Assembly: GCA_947095535.1 (NCBI GenBank)
Contig: OX352774.1
Coordinates: 65,968,416-66,032,415, forward strand
Length of the DNA: 64,000 nt
Reading direction: 5' to 3'
Source: Poecilobothrus nobilitatus
Taxonomy: Eukaryota > Arthropoda > Insecta > Diptera > Dolichopodidae
Shown: positions 1-11,970 of the stretch, piece after piece
How the letters are laid out: each line of letters begins with the position of its first letter
Position numbering within the stretch: the first letter of the stretch is position 1
Made by a program: the position numbers and the translations under genes
The notes under the pieces: generated by a model
Seen by the model: the letters and a program-made list of their open reading frames with translations, nothing else
What the model was told of the DNA's origin: nothing
Database searches by the model: none

Positions 1-1834
1 TAATTAAAACTTAACTTATAAATTATAGACAATAATATCTTTTTAAATACAGGGTGTTTGGTTATTATAAAGAACTGGTTATAAGAAACTTTAAAGAAAA
101 GAAATAATAGAAAAGGTTGAATCTCAAAAAAAAAAAAAATAAATTTCAACATGAGTGGATTATACAAGAGTATATGTAGTAACTGTCTCCGACATATTGG
201 AAATGAATACATTTTACAAACTATCTACAACGTATCTGGATTATACAAAGTAACAATTAATAATTAATTTATAAAAAAAAAAAAAAAATCATTCAAAAGC
301 CATAAAGAAAATTAAATTATATCGAGAACTGCAATTGGGTCAGTTGAAAATAAACTCCACTCATCGTGAAATATCGCTTTTAACATTTCAATCTTTTTTA
401 TTGCCTTCTTTTTTAATGGTTTTTAATAACAAAATAACAATAATTATAATATCGTCATTAGCTATCATAATATGAATTTTAAATTATTCTTCAATGACAT
501 GCAAAGACGAAAATGATAGACGATATACAAAATCACAATCCTAACTATAATAGGGATAACAAATCATTTGAAAAAGGTCAAATTAAAAGGATTATATTAT
601 ATGATATGTACCCATTTATACCAAAAATTAATGATTTGACGAATGTTTTTTTTTAAATGACAATGAATGATTGTTATATGATTATTACAGTTATAGATAT
701 ATGAAATGTCATACAAACGTACAAAATCATATGATATCATATAATAGCTAATGTATAATAGCTAATGACTAAATTATAGTTAAGGGTAATGATCTCAAAC
801 ATTCAATCAAGTAATTAATTGTTTAAAAATACTTTTTAATAAATTTTTTTTTTTTTTTTTTATTATAACATTCTAATTTTTATTTTTAATTTAATTTTTT
901 TTTTTCTTTTTCTATATAATTTCTATCCTAAAATTAACATTTTTTTAATTAGAACAAAGTTCAATACTTCCAATATTTACTTACATATTAAATTCATATA
1001 AGAAATTTTCTATAATATATATATATATATATATATATAATTTAAGGACATCCATTTAAGGACAAAAAAAAATCATTTTATTTTTAACATTTTATTTACT
1101 GATATGAATATTATATCCTTTTTTATCCTTTAATTCCATATCCAATACACACAACATATTGTATAATATATGTATACATATATAGATATACATATATATA
1201 CAAAAAAAAAAAAAAATTAGAAACAGCATTTCGTCTTTTTAAATTTTTCTACTTATACATTTATTTTCATTTTATTATTTTGCTATCATATTGCTATCAT
1301 TTTTGTTTTTTGTTTTTTTTTTTTATAATATTATTATGAATATATACAGGGTGTTTCAAAGAGAGTGAAAATAATAAATGCTACAAGTAATTAAAAACAT
1401 TAAACTGAAAAAATGATTTTTTTGTTTTTGGTACTTATTAACAAATGATTTTTATTATAAAGTACGAAGTTATTGGACTGAATACCACTTTAACCCTCAA
1501 GATTTGATAAAATTGAAAAAGACCCATTTAAAATTTAAAATTATTTAAAAATTTATAACAATTCTATACATAAACAAATCAAGAAAAATTTAAAATTTTT
1601 TTCAATAAAATAAACCTTTTCAATAATAAAATATTCTTTTTAATCAATTCTTTTTTTTTCAAAGTACCAAAGTGCGAATTTAGAAAATAACCTTTCAATT
1701 TTCAAAGTACAACATCCACATTTATCTCATTTCAAAAAAAAAAAGGTGCCCTTTTTCATTCCAGTATGTAAATATGACTGTAATGAAGCAATAGAAATCT
1801 ATTTAATATACGTTATGTATTTATGTTATACATA
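1..1834. other. Gene-free A+T-rich stretch
   Basis: No coding exon or RNA gene can be supported here. The stretch holds long poly-A and poly-T runs and a (TA)n block near 1013-1040. Two copies of the word TACAGGGTGTTT, at 48-60 and 1345-1357, match the terminus of the MITE at 34229-34409. They look like isolated or decayed element ends, because no facing inverted copy is seen nearby. Confidence 0.6.
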
Positions 1835-1893
1835 TCCAGCCAATTGTGTAGTCGTTAACACATTGGGTTGTCGGGTTTCAAATCTCGGCTGGA
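1835..1893 (+). repeat. tRNA-like fragment (tRNA pseudogene or SINE head)
   Basis: The outer 7 bases, TCCAGCC at 1835-1841, pair perfectly with GGCTGGA at 1887-1893, like an acceptor stem. Inside are an A-box-like word (GTGTAGTCGTTAACAC) and a B-box-like word (GGTTTCAAATCTC). The whole is only 59 nt and the anticodon arm appears about 13-14 nt too short. The T loop also carries an extra T. It is therefore a tRNA-derived pseudogene or SINE fragment rather than a working tRNA. No poly-A tail or TSD was found. Confidence 0.4.
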
Positions 1894-1979
1894 TCATAGA
1901 AATTTTTCATATAATATATAATTAAATAAAAAAAATATAAGTATACATGTATAGCTACATAGCTGAGTAATCAATGGCT

Positions 1980-2239
1980 TAAGGTGATGACCAAATGCTC
2001 GCGTCGTTTCTAGCATTGCTTCTAGCGTCGTTTTCCAAAAAAAAAAGAGACCAAATGCTAGCATCGCTTTATGACCAACAACCAATATAAAATAAAAAAC
2101 AAAAAAATGTATTGTCAACGCGAGTAAAAGTAGAATATTGCTCTACTCTAGCGTCGCTTTTCTATTTGGCCAAGTTCCATTTAAATCAATGCAGTCTACT
2201 TAAACGTCAAAGCGACGCGAGCATTGGATCATCACCTTG
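1980..2239. mobile_element. Inverted-repeat MITE with internal GCGTCG repeats
   Basis: The ends form an inverted repeat: 1980-2006 matches the reverse complement of 2213-2239 with only a few mismatches (core AATGCTCGCGTCG). The interior repeats the motif AGCGTCG(C/T)TTT several times, near 1999, 2031, 2062 and 2148, so the arms look built from a degenerate subrepeat. There is no transposase. The local GC and CpG content is far above the surroundings. The class is unassigned because no clear TSD was identified. Confidence 0.6.
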
Positions 2240-4370
2240 AAACTAAAGATTCCAGAAATTAAAGCTTAGTAAAATATGAATAATAAATAACTGAGTGGAT
2301 ACCTATTCTCCCTATAGGAGCGGAAAGGAAAATCAAATAAATAGTTATATAAAATCTAAGAAATCGACTTTAAAATCAATCTATTTATAGAACATTTATC
2401 TTCAAAAACCAAATACTAACTAAGATATTATGTTGCGTTGTTATTTATTTATCACTCGTGGAATATTATGTATATGCACAATACTACACACATAATCTTG
2501 TACAAAAATAATATTCATAATATTTTATATAATGTATTTAATCTATTAGTATTTCAGAATTTATTTTAACATATTGTAATTTATAATGATTTTGCACTTC
2601 AAATTCAGCATTTTACATTTCATATTCATCCATTTTTTAATCAAATTCATTTTATTTTACTAGATTAAAATAATCGTTTCTATATATTCATAATAGAATC
2701 ATGCATTTATCTTAAGTTTTGTAAATATTTACGTTACACAAAAGTAACAATATTTTCCCGAGGCTATAAATGTTTAAGTTTTAAAAAAAAATTCTGCCTT
2801 TATTATAGAGTCTGCATATTTGTACACACCTTTTTCATATATAATACGACAAAAGCTTTTCATCCTATAATCATCCTAGAATAGTCATAAACCAATTTCT
2901 TTACAAGATTTCCGTCACACATGTATTCTTTATGCCGCATCTATAATGAACGGTGTTGTTTGCTCTACGCATACAAATGCAGTCATTTCGCAGCCGTGGA
3001 AAGAGTACTTAACTTTTAACTTTTTTCGTTTTTTATACGAATTCAAGTGTCAAATAATTGAATATATATTCAAAATAAAAAATAAGAAGCCATTTTTTTT
3101 TAGTAGGTACATACATATATTATTTTTTTGCAATATTCATTTTTGCAAAATAATTTCCAATTTCAAATATTCAAAAACATAAAATATTTTGTAGTAATAT
3201 TAGTTAAAATAGAAAGAAAATTTAGTAAAATTAAAATTATATTTCTCTTCACACTCAAATTTCATTGTAATACTCTTTTGTATGCTGCCTGAAGACTGAG
3301 TATAGAAAACCAAACGAGACCGTTACCTAATTGTAGATCCAGTATTAAAAGATGATAATACATTTGATGATTTTACATTTTTTCAAAAATTCTACGATCA
3401 ATTAGTTTTAACGCACATATTAATGTCATCTATCCAATTATATTCCAATCCATTTCTATTTAAACTAATGAGTCTGCCTGCCTAATGAGAGTGTTACCCA
3501 GCTTTCGATAATGTAAAATAACGATCAGTCAAATGATTTTTGATTCGATTTTGATTCAACTGAGCAACTATCAAATAGCCTTTTGAAAATTTTTTACGCG
3601 ACATCAAGCGACATTACCGAACAAAAACAAAATATTTTTATTTAATGTAATTTATTTTTGGTTGTTCTGACGTTATAAATATAGAAAAACTAAAAATTTA
3701 GATAGAATATTAATATACACGTTTTAAAAGATATAGAATATTATTTTTTGAAAATCATATATACATATATAATAAGAACTTTACAGATTTTTGATTATGT
3801 TGGAACTAATTAAGAATTTAATCTTGGACTTATTATCGGAAGTGCCACAGTGCTCAATAAATTGCAATTGTCATGAAAGAAAATAAAGGAATGGAATCGT
3901 TTTTTTTTTTTCAGAATCAAAATCCATTTAAACAAAAATATATATATATTTCTCCTTTTGTACTGTTCACACTAAAAAAAAACATTCAACAACTAATCAT
4001 AAATTTTTACCCTGCTTTGTATGCACAGATTTGACTGACATTTGGACTTTTTTTGCATAACCGAAAGAATGACGCTTCTCAACTGCATAACCGAAAGTTC
4101 GATGACATAGTTGAATTTTTGATAGTTGCAGCGCAACAACATTACCGAAAGCAGGGTTTAATATACTATAGAAGTATTTTCAAATTATTTTTTATATCTA
4201 TGAATTCGAAAAAAAAACGTCTTTACTTAATCTTACTAGACTTATTATCGATAATGAAATGAACAAATCTTATTTATATCTTTTTTACTTTAAGAAAAAA
4301 TATTTTCAAATTAAATTGAAGTAACATTTTCTTTTTAAATGCAAAATATCCTTTTGAATTGCAAGTTCTT
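2240..4370. other. Gene-free stretch with short repeats
   Basis: No supported gene. A small repeat cluster is visible: TGCATAACCGAAAG at 4054-4067 and again at 4084-4097, with a related ACATTACCGAAAG at 4139-4151. A further ACATTACCGAAC lies near 3610. The open frame starting near 2946 is short, has no recognisable similarity and is not called. Confidence 0.5.
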
Positions 4371-4450
4371 TATACCCATACGATAGTATCAGGTATAATA
4401 CAATTGCTCCTTCGTTTGTAACCCCTCGAAATAAGCAAACTATAGATATA
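4371..4450. repeat. Fragment of repeat family R1 (terminal palindromic part)
   Basis: The block TATACCCATACGATAGTATC, followed by a TGTAACCCCTCGAAATAAGC-type segment, matches the start of the longer copy near 35200-35280 with scattered substitutions. It is an isolated piece of that dispersed repeat. It carries no coding capacity. Confidence 0.6.
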
Positions 4451-5100
4451 AACCAAAAGGTATGAATCGAATTAAAATAGAAAATTGGTCGATTTTGCTT
4501 TGATTTTAATTCAAAACCACTCTTCCATTTTAAGTTTAGGAAATGATCGTTAACTGAACCTTATTTTAATAAAAATTTTGTTAATTTGAGTTTTTGTTAG
4601 TTAATTATAACAAATTCAAAAACAAAACATCAATAGTCATAATGTACATATATTTATGTAAGTATATACATAATTTTACATATAACAAATTACATGAATA
4701 TAACAACTTTTAAAAAACAAATATTTGGCACTTAAAAAGGAAAACTTGCACTAAAAATGCAATTAAAAAAAAACTTACACTTAAAGTGGTAATTGTTTTT
4801 CTTAAAGTAAAAAAAGGTATAAATAAAATTAAATATTATATTTTGTTAGATGCTAAAATAATTTTAAGCTCAGATTTTCCAAGATCTCATTTCATTCGTA
4901 AAAACCTGAATTCAATTTTTAAATGAAAAGAAATTACTTTACAAAACGTATGAATGTTGAAGGCATCACTTTAAACTTCTTAAAGGCTTCTTTGAGCACT
5001 TAATGTTATTTAAATTTTTTCAAGCAAGAAATAAAACAAAATGAATTCAGACAAAAAAGTTATACAATATCCACGGAATATTTCCTTTTGCTAATAAATT

Positions 5101-5296
5101 TTTTATTTTTTTTTTTATTGTATTTCTCTACCACATAAATGTGAACAGGAAATTACACAGCCTTTCCTTTTCAGACGTGGCTGTAAATGTCATAAGAGAA
5201 AATAACTCTTACGACGTGTGTGGGATTCGAAACCAAACTCCCTCGGTATTTATAGCATATTTTATACGCTCTTACCCATTAGGCCACCGAGCCCTC
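5101..5296 (-). mobile_element. tRNA-derived SINE, copy 1
   Basis: Read on the minus strand, the element has a pol III A box (TGGCCTAATGGG, 5275-5286) and a B box (GGTTTCGAATCCC, 5222-5234). A tRNA-unrelated body follows, containing AGCCACGTCTGAAAAGG, and it ends in an A-rich tail. It is flanked by TGCTAATAAATT (5089-5100) and TGCTATTAAATT (5297-5308), an 11/12 match read as a TSD. The body is clearly shared with copies at 28961 and 52204. SINEs have no protein and use LINE machinery; the partner LINE is not evident, since the LINE at 48.9 kb has a different 3' end. Confidence 0.87.
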
Positions 5297-5903
5297 TGCT
5301 ATTAAATTAAAAAATATTAAAAAATTTTCACAAATATTTAAAAAAACTAACATTAACAATTTTGTATAGCACTGCATACAAAGTATTTTTTGAAGTATTT
5401 AATCTATAAAAATAAAATAAATATATTTTCTCATTCAATCACAATATACATATTATATATATAGTCAATAATAATCCATTTCAATATAATTTAATTATCA
5501 TATAAAATTTACATAAAAGTCAACCATTTTTTTTTTTTTTGTTTTTGTTTTATTATTATTTTCTTTTGTTTACATACATATTTTATTATTATTATTATTT
5601 TTATTTTGTTTTTATTTTTTCCGATATTTCTTTATAATAAAAATCTATCATCCTTTCATCAATATTAATCAATAGTAATAGGATACACACATCATATAAT
5701 ATAAATGTACATACATATATATATAGAGCTAGTTGGAATGCTATTTAGTATTAGAAAAACAAAAAAAACTAAAATTAGATACTAAAAAACATAATTTACA
5801 AAAAAAAAAAAAAACTTTTCCAAACTAATAAAGTTCTATTCAATAAAAAAAAAAAAAACAATCAAAACAAAACAAAAAACAACAAAAATTTTGTATTTCA
5901 AAG

Positions 5904-6005
5904 GTTTTCCGGTGAACGTCCAAAAACCAAATTATTGGAAAGTAATATACATCAGTTTGGTAAAAAACGAAGTATATCCTTGCCGAATATATTTCTTGAT
6001 ACAAT
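5904..6005 (+). CDS. Putative internal coding exon of an unidentified + strand gene
   Basis: A 102-nt segment lies between an acceptor-like sequence (TTTCAAAG at 5896-5903) and a strong donor (AT then GTAAGTTT at 6006). It is open only in the frame starting at 5905, giving 33 codons plus two bases, so the exon would be phase 2 at both ends and its length is divisible by three. The peptide begins FSGERPKTKLLESN and contains KKRSISLPN. The RSISLP part matches the RSxSxP pattern of 14-3-3 sites, which is only a hint. Base composition is clearly richer in G+C than the flanks. I do not recognise the protein. It may join in frame to the predicted exon at 33878. A chance open frame is possible, but the two splice signals and the codon pattern argue for a real exon. 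Confidence 0.55.
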
Positions 6006-6347
6006 GTAAGTTTAAAAAATAAATAAAAAAATTAAAATAAATTTACGTCAACTTTCTAATACACTAATAATATATGCATATATAGTAGAAAATAAATTTA
6101 AAATTAAATACTAATCGATTATTAACCAAATAATGGTATATACACACATATATATAAAAAATTTAAAAAAATAGAAGTAATATTATTTATTTTTTTTTTT
6201 TTTTTTGTAGTTAAAATATAAAAAGAGTAAATTTAAAAATATGATCATTTATTAAAAATAATTAGTATCAGTCTAATTTTAATTTTCTTTTTTTAAATAA
6301 AAATATTTTCCTTGTTAAAATATAGAGAAGAGTGGACAAATTAAAAA

Positions 6348-7655
6348 ACAAGGTATAGAATGTAAACTAACGGTTTTTAAAAGCGAACAATTCCAAAAGA
6401 TAATACAAACTGTTTAGATTTGTGAATTGCACCAAAATTTTAAAATTTCATATAATAAGAAAAAAATGTGAAAATATGACTTTTTTGCAATTTTGAGGAG
6501 CTGTAAGTCCGGAACCTTAAAAATATATTACTGAAGTTTTAATGTTTATGTCTTGCCGAAGAAAAATTAACTTAGGCAACAGGTGCCTAAAAATAGCAAA
6601 TTTTCAATTTTTGAGCTCTAATAGCTTTTAAACAGGAGGTGCTACAAAAAAAAAAATTCTAAGAAAACTTATACTAATTCTAGAAGTTCTTTCTTTTCTC
6701 AAAATTGCATGTCTCTATCTAAATGCGTGCCGAAGTTATGAAGGTAGAAAAATCAAGCAAAATTTGGTTTTTACATAACCGTATACTTAAATAGTGAATT
6801 ACAAAATATTGCATAATTTTGATATTGTTTTATAGAGGTAGGAAAATGTCCGATCTTCTAGCGTTTTTAGATTGCAAAAGTACTATACAGAGCCTGAGAT
6901 AAATACATCTGAAAATAGGGTTTTTTTGCAATTTTGACGAGCTGTAACTTCTTAACCTCATATAATTTAAAGAAATCGTTAATACACGTAAAAATATATT
7001 ACTGGAGCTTTAATTTTTATGTTTTGCCGAAGAAAAATGTGTACCTAAAATGTGTACCTAAATGTGATACCTAAGTTACAGGTATTTAAAATTAGCAAAT
7101 TTGCAATTTTGGAGCTCTAATAGCTCATAAACAGGTGGTGGTCCAAAAAAAATTCTGAGGAAACTTATACTAATTCTAAAAATTATTTCTTCCCTCAAAA
7201 TTTCAAGTCTCTATCTAAACGCGTGACGGAGTTATGAAGGTAGAAAAATCAAGCAAAATTTGGTTTTCACATAACGGTAAATTGAAATACTAAATATAAC
7301 AGAATTCTACAATTTTAATATTGACTTACAAAGGTAAAAAAAACTTCCTGTCGAATGGCGTTTTCAGATTAAAAACATGTTATACACATTTAAAATGAGA
7401 TATACACATTTAAAAATAGGGCTTTTTCAAAGTTTGAGGGGCTGCAGCTCCGTAATGGAGTGGGCTACATAAAAAAGTTGTGCTATAACATTATTTTTTT
7501 TTATGAAACCTACCAATGGTTAAAATTTTTTTTCTCTATCTTTACCGGTGTAGAAGTTTTGTAAACAGACGGGCGGACAGACGGACGGTCGGACGGACAG
7601 AGTGAAACTATTAGGAACAATTTTTTAAAATTTTTTTTTAAATGTGCTAAAAAAT
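6348..7655. repeat. Dispersed repeat family R1, copy a (1.3 kb)
   Basis: The sequence from ACAAGGTATAGAATGTAAAC to AAATGTGCTAAAAA is shared nearly end to end with 8752-10038. Inside, a unit of roughly 440-470 bp repeats: landmarks are GAGGAGCTGTAAGTCC (6490s), GACGAGCTGTAAC (6930s) and GAGGGGCTGCAGCTCCG (7430s). Each is followed by TTTGCCGAAG and GTTTTCACATAACGG-type words. Near the end is a GACGGACG tract (about 7567-7600). No open frame of useful length exists. It is an interspersed non-coding element of unknown class. Confidence 0.87.
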
Positions 7656-8452
7656 TATCAATAATTAACATTCTAAGATAAAAAAAAAAACCATCTAAAG
7701 GATTTTAATATACCTTAGGTACATACGATTTTTTAAAAAATCGTCCTTTAAGTTTTTAAGGCTTAATAATACTGTATAGATACTTACTTTATTCAAAAAT
7801 GTTCACACTTGTAATTTACGAAAAATGAATGTAATGCAATGCTTTCAGTGATTAAATTTTCAAAATGGGACTTCAAGTTAAATTATAAAAAAGTACTTGT
7901 GAAAAATTAAAGATTTTTTAATGTGTTCCACTTCACATTTTTCATAAAAAATCGTAATTTTTTTGTTAAAATTTTTTCTTTGTAAAGAAAGATGTGAAAA
8001 ATAAAAAAAATTTTTTCTTTTAATTTAAGGTAAGCGTTTTATACATGCAGGTTAAAAAAAATTTCCACAATTTAATTTTCACAAATTTTCCCAAATCAAA
8101 AAAAATATTTGTTTGTATACTTGAAACTTGGTACTGTGATAGATTAAGGGAGGATTTGGTTATACCTCAATGTTTATCATATTCATTTCAAAATTACAAT
8201 TTTCTCACTTTAAGCGTTTTTTAGTTGTAGATTGTCCAAAATATTGTAAAATATCTATTCAGCATAACGGTAAATTTAAATATTTATTTATAATACTTAT
8301 AAAGTTCAAGGAAACTTCAATTGTTCGATATTTTTGCATTAAAAAAATGCATTTTAGAATTTTAATAATAAGAAGCCACTTGATTTCACGACTTTTTGCG
8401 ATTTTTTATGGCATTTTGCTAGCTGTATAAGTTTCTAAGGATTTATGTATAT

Positions 8453-10062
8453 ATACCATTTTTACTTTAACTGAAGACTCTTTACTTTTAGTGAAGACAT
8501 TTTTTGTTTTTAATGAAATGTCTTTATTTCAGTAATTTAGTTAATATACATATATATATAAATGAATAAATAATAAATGTTATATATTATATACTATTCA
8601 TATTTATATGTATATATGAGTATATATATATATATTTATGAATATGCATATATATATAAATGTCATATAAGATATTATTTATTCTTAAAGTAAAAAGTCT
8701 TCATTGAAAGAAAAACGTCTTCATTAAAAAAAAATTGTTCAATTAAAGTAAACAAGGTAGAATGTAAACCAACGGTTTTTAAAAGCGCACATTTCCAAAA
8801 CTCAATACGAACTGTTTAGAAGTGTGACTTGGACAAAAATTTGAAAATTTCATGTAATAAGAAAAAATGTGAAAATAGGACATTTTTGAAATTTTGAGGG
8901 GCTATAAGTCCGGAATCCTATATAACTAAGAAAAGCCGTTAACACACGTAAAAATATATTATTAAACCTTTAATTTTTATGTCTTGCCGAAGAAAAATTT
9001 TTTACAGGTGCCTAAGTTACAGGTGTCTAAAAATAGCAAATTTTCAATTTTTGAGGCGTAATAACTCTTAAAGCGGGGGTGTTACAAAAAAATTTTCTGA
9101 GGAAACTTATACTAATTCTAAAAGTTCTTTCTTGTCTCAAAATTTCAGGTTTCTATCCAAAGGGGTGCCGGAGTTATGAAAAAAGAAATTTCATGCAAAA
9201 TGTGGTTTTCACATAACGGTAAATTTAAATAGTAAAATATTACATAATTTTGATATTTTTTTATATAGATAATAAAATTTTCGATCTTCTGGCGGTTTTA
9301 GATTGCAAAATTATTATGCAGAGCCTGAGATATATACATCTGAAAATGGGGCTTTTTCACAATTTTGAAGAGCTGCAACTTTGGAACCCTTTACAATTAA
9401 AATAAACCTTTAACACACGTAAAAATATATTATTGTAGCTTTAATTTTTATATCTTGCAGAAGTAAAATGTGTACAGGTTCCTAAGTTACAGGTGTTTAA
9501 AAATAGCAAATTTTCAATTTTTAAGCCCTAATAGCTCATAAACAGGGGGTGGTCCAAAAAAATTTTCTGAGCAAACTTATACTAATTCTAAAAGTTCTTT
9601 CTTGCCTCAAAATTTCAAGCTTCTATCTAGAAGCGTGCCGGAGTTATGAAAGTAGAAAAATCATGCAAAATTTGGTTTTCACATAACGGTAAATTTAAAT
9701 ACTAAATTTAAAAAAATTGTATAATTTTGATATTAATTTATAAAGATAAAAGAAATACCTGTCGAATGACGTTTTCAGATTGAAAAAATCTTAAGCAGAA
9801 CATAAGATATATGCATTTAAAAATAAGGTTTTTTCAAAGTTTGAGGGGTTGTAGCTCCGTAATGGGGGGGCTACATGAAAAAGTTGTTCCACAAAATTAT
9901 TTTTTTTATGAGACCTACCTATGGTTAAAATTTTTTTTCTCTATCTTTAACGGTGTAGAAGTTTTGTAAACAGACGGACGGACAGAGTGAAACTAATAAG
10001 CACATTTTTTCAAAATTTTTTTGGAAATGTGCTAAAAAGACTTCAGTTAAAGCAAAAAAAAG
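8453..10062. mobile_element. Foldback-type element, copy 1, split by an R1 insertion
   Basis: The left arm (8453-8535) carries ACTTTAACTGAAGACTCTTT and similar units. The right arm (about 8690-8751) carries the inverse, such as AAAGTAAAAAGTCTTCATTG. The arms consist of degenerate tandem units of about 21 bp with consensus GAAGACATTTTTACTTTAAGT. After the R1 copy at 8752-10038 the arm resumes as GACTTCAGTTAAAGCAAAAA (10038-10057). R1 therefore inserted into a pre-existing foldback element. No protein is encoded. Related copies lie at 13213 and 56245. Confidence 0.6.
8752..10038. repeat. Dispersed repeat family R1, copy b, nested in a foldback element
   Basis: It begins ACAAGGTAGAATGTAAACC and ends GGAAATGTGCTAAAAA, aligning with 6348-7655 in the same orientation. 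It shows the same three internal landmarks about 470 bp apart (about 8890, 9358 and 9840) and the GACGGACGGACAGAG tract near 9974. The two copies differ by substitutions and small indels, so they are separate insertions or an old duplication. No coding capacity. Confidence 0.87.
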
Positions 10063-11935
10063 ATATATACTATATAACAGGAGTAACAGAAAGATATATG
10101 TAAGTATGTAACCGGAGTTTCTTTAAAGCATTCAATTTTTTACGCTTTCCTTGCTATGTACAAAATTTAGAAGGAGTAATTTTAGATTTTAGTGTCACTA
10201 AATTTTACAGTAAACAATATTATCTAAATTTTCATTTTTTTTTATTGAAATAATTATTTTCTTTCCAAAATTAAATAATAAAATTCATTAGAAAATGTTT
10301 GCATTAACCCATTTCTAACATGTGGTACATTATTTGACCACAAACATAAAATATTCATATTTTTTGATGGATTATTACTGAACTTAGATTTTGGTCAAAA
10401 ATTTATCTAAATCTAAATTGTTTCCTTTTTTTAAATTAACTCAATTTAAATTTTTAATTTATTTTTAATGCAGAAGCTAAGGTTCAATATTTCTATGGCG
10501 TTTACATAATAAGAGAAAAGAAAATATAATTAAAATTTTCTGATTCGTTTGTCATTTGTTTTGATCATTATTAAAATTTTTACAGAAGCAACAAAAATAA
10601 AAACCATGATTTGCTTACTTTATACTATACATTTTTAATAATCAAATTTTTATATACAATAATTAAAAATATTTCGACTATATAATAATTTTGGTCCAAT
10701 AGATAGAAAACAAACCAAGCCACGTAACAGAGGCCGTATACGAAATAAAATATTTTCTGAAAGGAAGTTCATACCTAAAACTTTAAAATCATTTGATTTA
10801 GAAGTCGTTTGAAATGTAAATACTATTAAAACTATTTATGTTAAGTATTTAAATTTTGTAAATATTTTTTATTTTAATACGGGCCACAATTCAACTTTAT
10901 TTTTTTTGTAACATCGAATTTCAGTTACACATCTTTGATACAAAAATTTTAAGAAATATCAATTTTGTAGAATTCGGCAATGCTTAAATATTATATAGAG
11001 ACTAGAATATTTTATTTACACGACTTATTGTAGAAATTATGCTTTATTTAAAAAAAAAAGAAAATACCTTTATAAAATTTTAACAAAAACATAAACTGAT
11101 ACTTAAATTTTATATTTCATTTATTTTTAAATTTACTCTTAGCTTAAGTACTCAACTATAGATTTCGCTTTTTTAAAGTTTTTTATTTTGTAAATTACTT
11201 TTATATTACGAAACTTTTAATCCTTGAATTTTAAACCATTTAAAAAAAAAAAAAAAACAAAAGACTATTCATTTTATATAATTAAATTATATTAAATCTT
11301 TACTTTATATAATAGAAAAACTGCTTTAAAAAACAAAAATAACAAAAAAACAAAAAAACATTTAAAATAATAAACCTAATAACTCTAGTAACCGAAAAAA
11401 TTTTACCTCATTATTCTGAAAAAAAGAAAAATAAAAAAAAACAGAAAAAATAAGAATTTTAATAATATAAAATAAAAACAAACAAATAAAAAATAACGTC
11501 AATCCACAATTATTTTTATTTAAAGAGAAACTTTTCTCATATTCATATCCTTTATTATCCTTTATTTTATATTTCTTATTATGATATTTTCAATATTTAT
11601 ATTTATGTTGCAAATTGATTTTTTTACTGTTATTTGTAGATTTTTTTCTTCTATTTTTTTTTTTTTTGCTTTTTTTTTTGCTTTTGTTTTGTTTAAAATG
11701 AAAAACCATAAGAATTTTTTAGAAATTTTTCTTTTTTTTTTAATTTTAAGAATAAAAAGAAAACAGAATTTGTTTTCCACTTCAACTTTAGTATTTTTTT
11801 TTTTTTTTTTTTTTTGTTAACTTTAGTTAAAAAATTTCCATATTTCAATAAATTTTATTAAATAAAAAAAATATATTTTTTTCTACTCTTATACAATTTA
11901 AAAATTATGCTTTTGACAAAATGTATATAAATAAG
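10063..11935. other. Gene-free A+T-rich stretch
   Basis: Nothing supportable is seen apart from poly-A/T tracts, including long T runs at 11640-11690 and 11790-11818. The open frames on both strands at 11562-11820 are translations of these tracts. Confidence 0.6.
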
Positions 11936-11970
11936 GAATCATAACGGTGAAGGATCTCAATTTGTCCTAG
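11936..11970 (+). CDS. Possible 35-nt microexon or recursive splice site
   Basis: The segment lies between ATAAATAAG and a near-consensus donor, CTAG followed by GTAAGTTT at 11971. If it is an exon it is open in one frame only, after a single leading base: NHNGEGSQFVL. The leading G would complete an AT left by the 5904-6005 exon to give ATG, so the reading frame would continue, ending in phase 1. The upstream acceptor is weak, with little pyrimidine tract. Alternatively, TTTGTCCTAG directly followed by GTAAGT resembles a recursive splicing ratchet point. It may also be chance. Confidence 0.33.

Noticed and set aside
2946..3182. 78-codon open frame starting MNGVVCSTHTNAV
   Set aside because: Only the first 20 residues look protein-like; the rest is A/T-tract translation. 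No support for a gene.
7567..7605. GACGGACG tract considered as a microsatellite or CRISPR-like repeat
   Set aside because: It is a conserved internal part of repeat R1 (also near 9974, 14474 and 35325), with no spacer structure.
11562..11820. Overlapping open frames on both strands
   Set aside because: Translations of poly-T/poly-A tracts giving only F, L, I, K and N.
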